Of a stretch of DNA of 9,097 nt, positions 6,055 to 9,097 are shown piece after piece. Below the pieces are notes generated by a model. The model made no database searches. It had not been told where the DNA came from and was given only the letters and a program-made list of their open reading frames with translations. Every line of letters starts with the position of its first letter. The first letter of the stretch is position 1. Where the stretch lies: the NCBI GenBank assembly GCA_900545445.1, contig UQZH01000066.1, positions 1 to 9,097 on the forward strand, written 5' to 3'. The position numbers and the translations under genes are program-made. The DNA is from an uncultured Collinsella sp. (GTDB lineage: Bacteria; Actinomycetota; Coriobacteriia; Coriobacteriales; Coriobacteriaceae).

Positions 6055-6100
6055 CAGATAAAACCTGCCAAAATAAACCTGTCCCTTTTTGGTAGGTTTA
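6055..6100 (-). repeat. 45-nt stop-codon repeat, copy C (after proA)
   Basis: It begins with the proA stop codon TAA (6100-6098) and ends CTG at 6057-6055. Arms AACCTGCCA (6062-6070) and TGGTAGGTT (6090-6098) pair, apart from an A-C mismatch in the transcript, and enclose the same 19-nt loop as copy B. An extra A after the stop makes it 46 nt. It has the same orientation as copy B. Confidence 0.9.
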
Positions 6101-7384
6101 GGGGCGGACCTGGCCGGTGCCGCGGAGCTTGTATTTGTAGGTGGTGAGGGCCTCGGCGGCAAAGGGGCCGCGGGCGTGGAGCTTTTGGGTCGAGATGCCG
6201 ATCTCGGCGCCCAGGCCAAACTCGCCGCCGTCGGTGAAGCGCGTGCTGGCGTTGGCGTACACGGCCGAGGCATCGACCGCATCCAGGAAGCGCTCGCAAG
6301 CATCCGTGTCCTCGGCAACGATGGCCTCGGAGTGCATCGTGCCGTAGCGGTTGATGTGTGCGATGGCCTCGTCCTCGTTTGCCACGACCTTCACGCTCAT
6401 CTCGAGAGCCAGGTACTCGCGACCCCAGTCCTCCTCAGTCGCGGCGACGTAGTCATCACCCTCGGCAAGCCCGGCATCGGCGCATGCGGCGCAGGTTGCC
6501 TCGTCGCCGTGAATGAACACGCCGTGGTCATGCAACACGGCCACGACCGCCGGCAAAAACGAATCTGCCACGGCGCGGTCGACCAGCAGCGACTCGGCGG
6601 CATTGCACACGCCCACGCGCTGGGTCTTGGCATTGACGATAATGTTGAGTGCCTTGTCAAAGTCGGCGGATTCATGCACGTAGATGTGGCAATTGCCCGT
6701 ACCCGTCTCGATCACCGGAACGAGCGACTCGCGCACGCAGCGCTGGATCAGGCCCGCGCCGCCGCGCGGAATGAGCACATCGACGATACCGCGGAGCTTC
6801 ATGAGCTCGCCAGTGGCCTCGCGGTCGGTGGACTCGATCATCGACACGGCCTCGCGCGGGAAGCCCTTGGCCTCGAGCGCATCGGCCAGCAGCTCGGCGA
6901 TCATGGCGCACGAGTGATAGGCCAGCGAACCGCCGCGCAGAATGCAGGCGTTGCCAGTGCGGATGCAGATGCCCGCAGCATCGGCCGTCACGTTGGGACG
7001 GGCCTCATACACCATGGCGACCAAGCCCAGCGGCACGCTCACGCGGGTCAGGTCCACACCACTTGCAAGCACGCGGTGGTCGAGTACGCGGCCGACAGGA
7101 TCGGGCAGCTCAGCGAGCTTCTCCAGGCCGGCGGCCATGCCCTCAACGCGCTCGGGCGTCAGCAGCAGACGGTCGAGAAGCCCCGCCGAGGTGCCCGCAT
7201 CACGCGCGGCGGACATATCGAGCTCGTTGGCGGCAACGATGGAATCGACGCCGTCGCGCAGCGCCGCGGCCATGCCACGCACGGCCTCCTGGCGCCGGGC
7301 ATCGCTCGCCGTGGCAAGCGCGCCCGAAGCGGCTTTGGCCTCAACGGCAAGATCGTGAACGTAGGTGGCTATATCGACCGACAT
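6098..7384 (-). CDS. proA: Gamma-glutamyl phosphate reductase (glutamate-5-semialdehyde dehydrogenase)
   Basis: This enzyme performs the second step of proline synthesis, the NADPH-dependent reduction of gamma-glutamyl phosphate to glutamate-5-semialdehyde in the cytoplasm. The protein has 428 residues, a full-length ProA. Visible signatures are the NADP-domain segment VYEARPNVTADAAG (125-138), the GGAGLI block (208-213), ETGTGNCHIYV (226-236) and the catalytic cysteine Cys260 in RVGVCNAAESLLVD. The C-terminal half keeps FTDGGEFGLGAEIGISTQKLHARGP. The start ATG at 7384 has a modest purine site (GAAAGGG) upstream. proB, usually adjacent, is not in the window; the neighbour upstream is divergent and the next gene downstream is unrelated. 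A repeat and a terminator follow the stop codon directly. Confidence 0.96.
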   Translation of the reverse strand: MSVDIATYVHDLAVEAKAASGALATASDARRQEAVRGMAAALRDGVDSIVAANELDMSAARDAGTSAGLLDRLLLTPERVEGMAAGLEKLAELPDPVGRVLDHRVLASGVDLTRVSVPLGLVAMVYEARPNVTADAAGICIRTGNACILRGGSLAYHSCAMIAELLADALEAKGFPREAVSMIESTDREATGELMKLRGIVDVLIPRGGAGLIQRCVRESLVPVIETGTGNCHIYVHESADFDKALNIIVNAKTQRVGVCNAAESLLVDRAVADSFLPAVVAVLHDHGVFIHGDEATCAACADAGLAEGDDYVAATEEDWGREYLALEMSVKVVANEDEAIAHINRYGTMHSEAIVAEDTDACERFLDAVDASAVYANASTRFTDGGEFGLGAEIGISTQKLHARGPFAAEALTTYKYKLRGTGQVRP

Positions 7385-7428
7385 GAACGGCCCTTTCTCT
7401 TAGATGTTTGCCAACCATGGTAGCCGAT

Positions 7429-7459
7429 TTGCACGCATCCTCGCAGACGGCGGTAGAAT
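7429..7459 (+). promoter_or_regulatory. Possible promoter in the proA-peptidase divergent region
   Basis: TTGCAC (7429-7434) and TAGAAT (7454-7459) lie on the plus strand with a long 19-nt spacer. A start near 7466 would exclude the earlier ATGs at 7408 and 7417 and support translation from 7498. I see no convincing proA promoter on the other strand in this 113-nt gap. Confidence 0.35.
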
Positions 7460-7497
7460 TGGTCAACCCGAAACACCGCAACGAATGGAAGCATCAC

Positions 7498-8916
7498 ATG
7501 GCGCTCATCACTTCGTACCACGTCCCCGGCCTCTACGTCGAGGACCACAGCATCGACGTCCCCCTCGACTGGCGCGGCCTGGAGCCCATGCTTTTGGCCG
7601 TCGGCAGTACCATGCGCCGCGGCGCAATGCCGGCGCCCATCGCCGGTGCACCCGAAAGCATCAAGCTCTTCTACCGCGTGGTTTGCGCGCCCGACCGCAT
7701 TAACGACGACTTGCCGCTCCTCCTCTTTTTGCAGGGCGGCCCCGGCGGCGAGAGCCCGCGTCCGCTGTCGCCCACAAGCGATGGCTGGATCGAGGAGGCC
7801 GTCAAGCATTTCCGCGTCGTGCTGCCCGACCAGCGCGGTACCGGGCGCAGCAGCTACGTAGACGGGCGTACGATCGCGGCTCTGGGCGATCGCGCCGAGG
7901 CAGCAGGAGCCGATGCCGCACGCTCGCAGGCGGACTTCCTCAAGCGCCACCTCGCCAGCTCCATCGTTCGCGATTTTGAGTACCTGCGCCTGGTGGGCTT
8001 TGGCGGCAAGCCCTGGGTCACACTCGGGCAGAGCTACGGCGGCTTTTTGACGCTGAGCTATCTGTCACTCTTCCCCGAGGGCGTGACGGCAAGCTTTACC
8101 TGCGGCGGCATTCCGCACGTGCCGGCAAGTGCCAGCGAAGTCTATGCGCACACCTTCCCGCGCATGGCAGCCAAGACGCAGCAGTACTATGACCGCTACC
8201 CCACCGACGTCGAGCGCGTGGCGGAGCTGGCCGATGCGATCGAGGAGCAAAAACCCGCACTGCCCGACGGCTCGCCGATGACGGTCGAGCGCCTGCAGCT
8301 CATGGGCAGCGACTTTGGCATGAAGCCGAGCTTTGAGCGCATGCACTGGATTATCGACCACGCGTTTGTTGATGGCGACGGTACGTTGAGCTGCGGTTCC
8401 TCGGTATCCGACAGCTTTTTGATGCACGCCTTCGAGCGCACCAACACGCGTACAAACCCGCTGTACTGGACGCTGCAGGAGTTCATCTACGCCGACGGCG
8501 ACACCATGCCCATTCACTGGGCTGCAGCCGAGGAAAAGGCACACCGCGCCGAGTTCGACACGCTCGCGCGCCCGCTCATGTTTACCGGTGAGGCTATGTT
8601 CCCGTGGATGTTTGAGCAGATGCCCGAGCTCAAGCCCTTCAAGCTCGCCATGGATCTGCTGATGGAAGACACCAGCTGGGACAAGATCTACGACCCGCAA
8701 CGCCTGGCCTGCAACGAAGTACCACTCCAGGCTGCGGTATATTTCGACGACATGTACGTCGATTCGGGCCTGCAGCTCGACACGCTCAGCCGCGTGGGCA
8801 ACTCGCATGCCTGGGTGACCAACGAGTTTGAGCACGATGGCCTTCATGGCAGCATGGTGTTCAAGCACCTCTTCGACGAAGCCCTCAACCGCGGAGACCT
8901 GCGTCAGATCTTCTAG
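7498..8916 (+). CDS. Prolyl aminopeptidase (proline iminopeptidase-like), S33 alpha/beta hydrolase
   Basis: The predicted role is cytoplasmic release of N-terminal proline from peptides. From the ATG at 7498 (GGAAG 6 nt upstream) the protein has 472 residues, beginning MALITSYHVPGLYVEDHSID. The frame stays open to 7408, but those earlier starts lie before the likely promoter. The oxyanion-hole motif QGGPGG (80-84 region), DQRGTGRSS (111-119) and the nucleophile elbow GQSYGG (Ser179) are typical of the proline iminopeptidase branch. The C-terminal YFDDMYVD (Asp417 or 418) and TNEFEHDGL (His446) complete the triad. There is no signal peptide. The length fits the large form of the family. Exact substrate specificity cannot be read from sequence. 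It is divergent from proA, so both genes may serve proline supply. Confidence 0.88.
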   Translation: MALITSYHVPGLYVEDHSIDVPLDWRGLEPMLLAVGSTMRRGAMPAPIAGAPESIKLFYRVVCAPDRINDDLPLLLFLQGGPGGESPRPLSPTSDGWIEEAVKHFRVVLPDQRGTGRSSYVDGRTIAALGDRAEAAGADAARSQADFLKRHLASSIVRDFEYLRLVGFGGKPWVTLGQSYGGFLTLSYLSLFPEGVTASFTCGGIPHVPASASEVYAHTFPRMAAKTQQYYDRYPTDVERVAELADAIEEQKPALPDGSPMTVERLQLMGSDFGMKPSFERMHWIIDHAFVDGDGTLSCGSSVSDSFLMHAFERTNTRTNPLYWTLQEFIYADGDTMPIHWAAAEEKAHRAEFDTLARPLMFTGEAMFPWMFEQMPELKPFKLAMDLLMEDTSWDKIYDPQRLACNEVPLQAAVYFDDMYVDSGLQLDTLSRVGNSHAWVTNEFEHDGLHGSMVFKHLFDEALNRGDLRQIF

Positions 8917-8917
8917 C

Positions 8918-8970
8918 AAGGAGCGTCCCCACCTGCCGGCACAAAAGGAACGTCCCCAAATGCCGGACAA
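8918..8970 (+). repeat. Tandem 26-27-nt repeat just after the peptidase stop codon
   Basis: Two head-to-tail units, 8918-8944 and 8945-8970, share the pattern AAGGA(G/A)CGTCCCCA(CC/AA)TGCCGG followed by (C)ACAA. Between them they form a GTCCC stem-loop: arms CCGGCA (8936-8941) and TGCCGG (8961-8966) around exactly 19 nt, CAAAAGGAACGTCCCCAAA, with GTCCC at loop positions 11-15. An alternative hairpin uses the second TGCCGG with CCGGCA at 8974-8979. The array begins one base after the TAG. Confidence 0.7.
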
Positions 8971-9048
8971 GTACCGGCAATGACGATGCCGCAGGTAGAG
9001 GACGGAAAGCGAAAACGCCCCTAAGCGAGCAAGGTGACGTGAAATCAG

Positions 9049-9071
9049 AACCACCCTTAAAAAGGGTGGTT
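9049..9071. terminator. Strong hairpin, possible terminator and possible IS200-like end
   Basis: A perfect 10-bp stem AACCACCCTT / AAGGGTGGTT with an AAA loop is followed on the plus strand by TTGCTCTT, and next to it lies a small dyad GGGT-ATA-ACCC (9080-9090). It is about 130 nt after the peptidase stop and may terminate that transcript. A foldback of this form also resembles the subterminal hairpins of IS200/IS605 elements; no transposase gene is inside the window to confirm this. Confidence 0.5.
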
Positions 9072-9097
9072 TGCTCTTAGGGTATAACCCACGGGCC

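Noticed and set aside
6089..7423. A 444-codon open frame on the plus strand opposite proA
   Set aside because: Same reason: a low-complexity antisense shadow of proA, whose catalytic Cys and dehydrogenase motifs are on the minus strand.
8065..9054. A 329-codon open frame on the minus strand opposite the peptidase
   Set aside because: It overlaps the S33 hydrolase, contains no recognisable motif and has no ribosome binding site.

Overview
The window looks like a chromosomal segment of an actinobacterium of the class Coriobacteriia, most likely Collinsella or a close relative. This is inferred from high-GC coding sequence, the protein types and the argS-to-rho order. No rRNA or other marker gene is present to prove it. 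There is no tRNA, rRNA or CRISPR array.

Layout, left to right. (1) Positions 1-447, minus strand: the N-terminal 149 codons of a protein with a long Ala/Pro/Lys/Arg-rich extension, probably transcription termination factor Rho. It has a promoter and a roughly 120-nt leader. (2) Positions 448-1360: a 0.9-kb gene-free region packed with repeats. It holds two related foldback elements of about 130-160 bp, two small GTCCC stem-loops and the argS terminator. (3) argS on the minus strand, and divergently carD (CdnL/CarD-type RNA polymerase regulator). (4) A REP-associated tyrosine transposase (RAYT, IS200-like Y1 family) between two inverted copies of a 45-nt repeat. (5) An HD-domain hydrolase on the minus strand. 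(6) proA on the minus strand and, divergently, a large S33 prolyl aminopeptidase. (7) A tandem repeat and a strong hairpin that may be the end of an IS200-like element lying mostly outside the window.

The genes are ordinary housekeeping genes, mostly single-gene units each closed by its own terminator. proA and the peptidase form a plausible proline-related divergent pair (synthesis and peptide-derived proline).

The most interesting content is the repeat system. Six stem-loops share one architecture: a stem whose sequence differs between subtypes, a 19-nt loop, and GTCCC at loop positions 11-15. Three of them are nearly identical. In those three the hairpin begins inside the TAA stop codon of carD, the HD gene and proA, and each is followed within about 30 nt by a normal intrinsic terminator. 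A RAYT gene sits between two of these copies, which makes it the obvious candidate for the enzyme that spreads them. A second family, the foldbacks with TACTACG ends, lies between rho and argS, and part of its core matches the segment just upstream of the RAYT gene.
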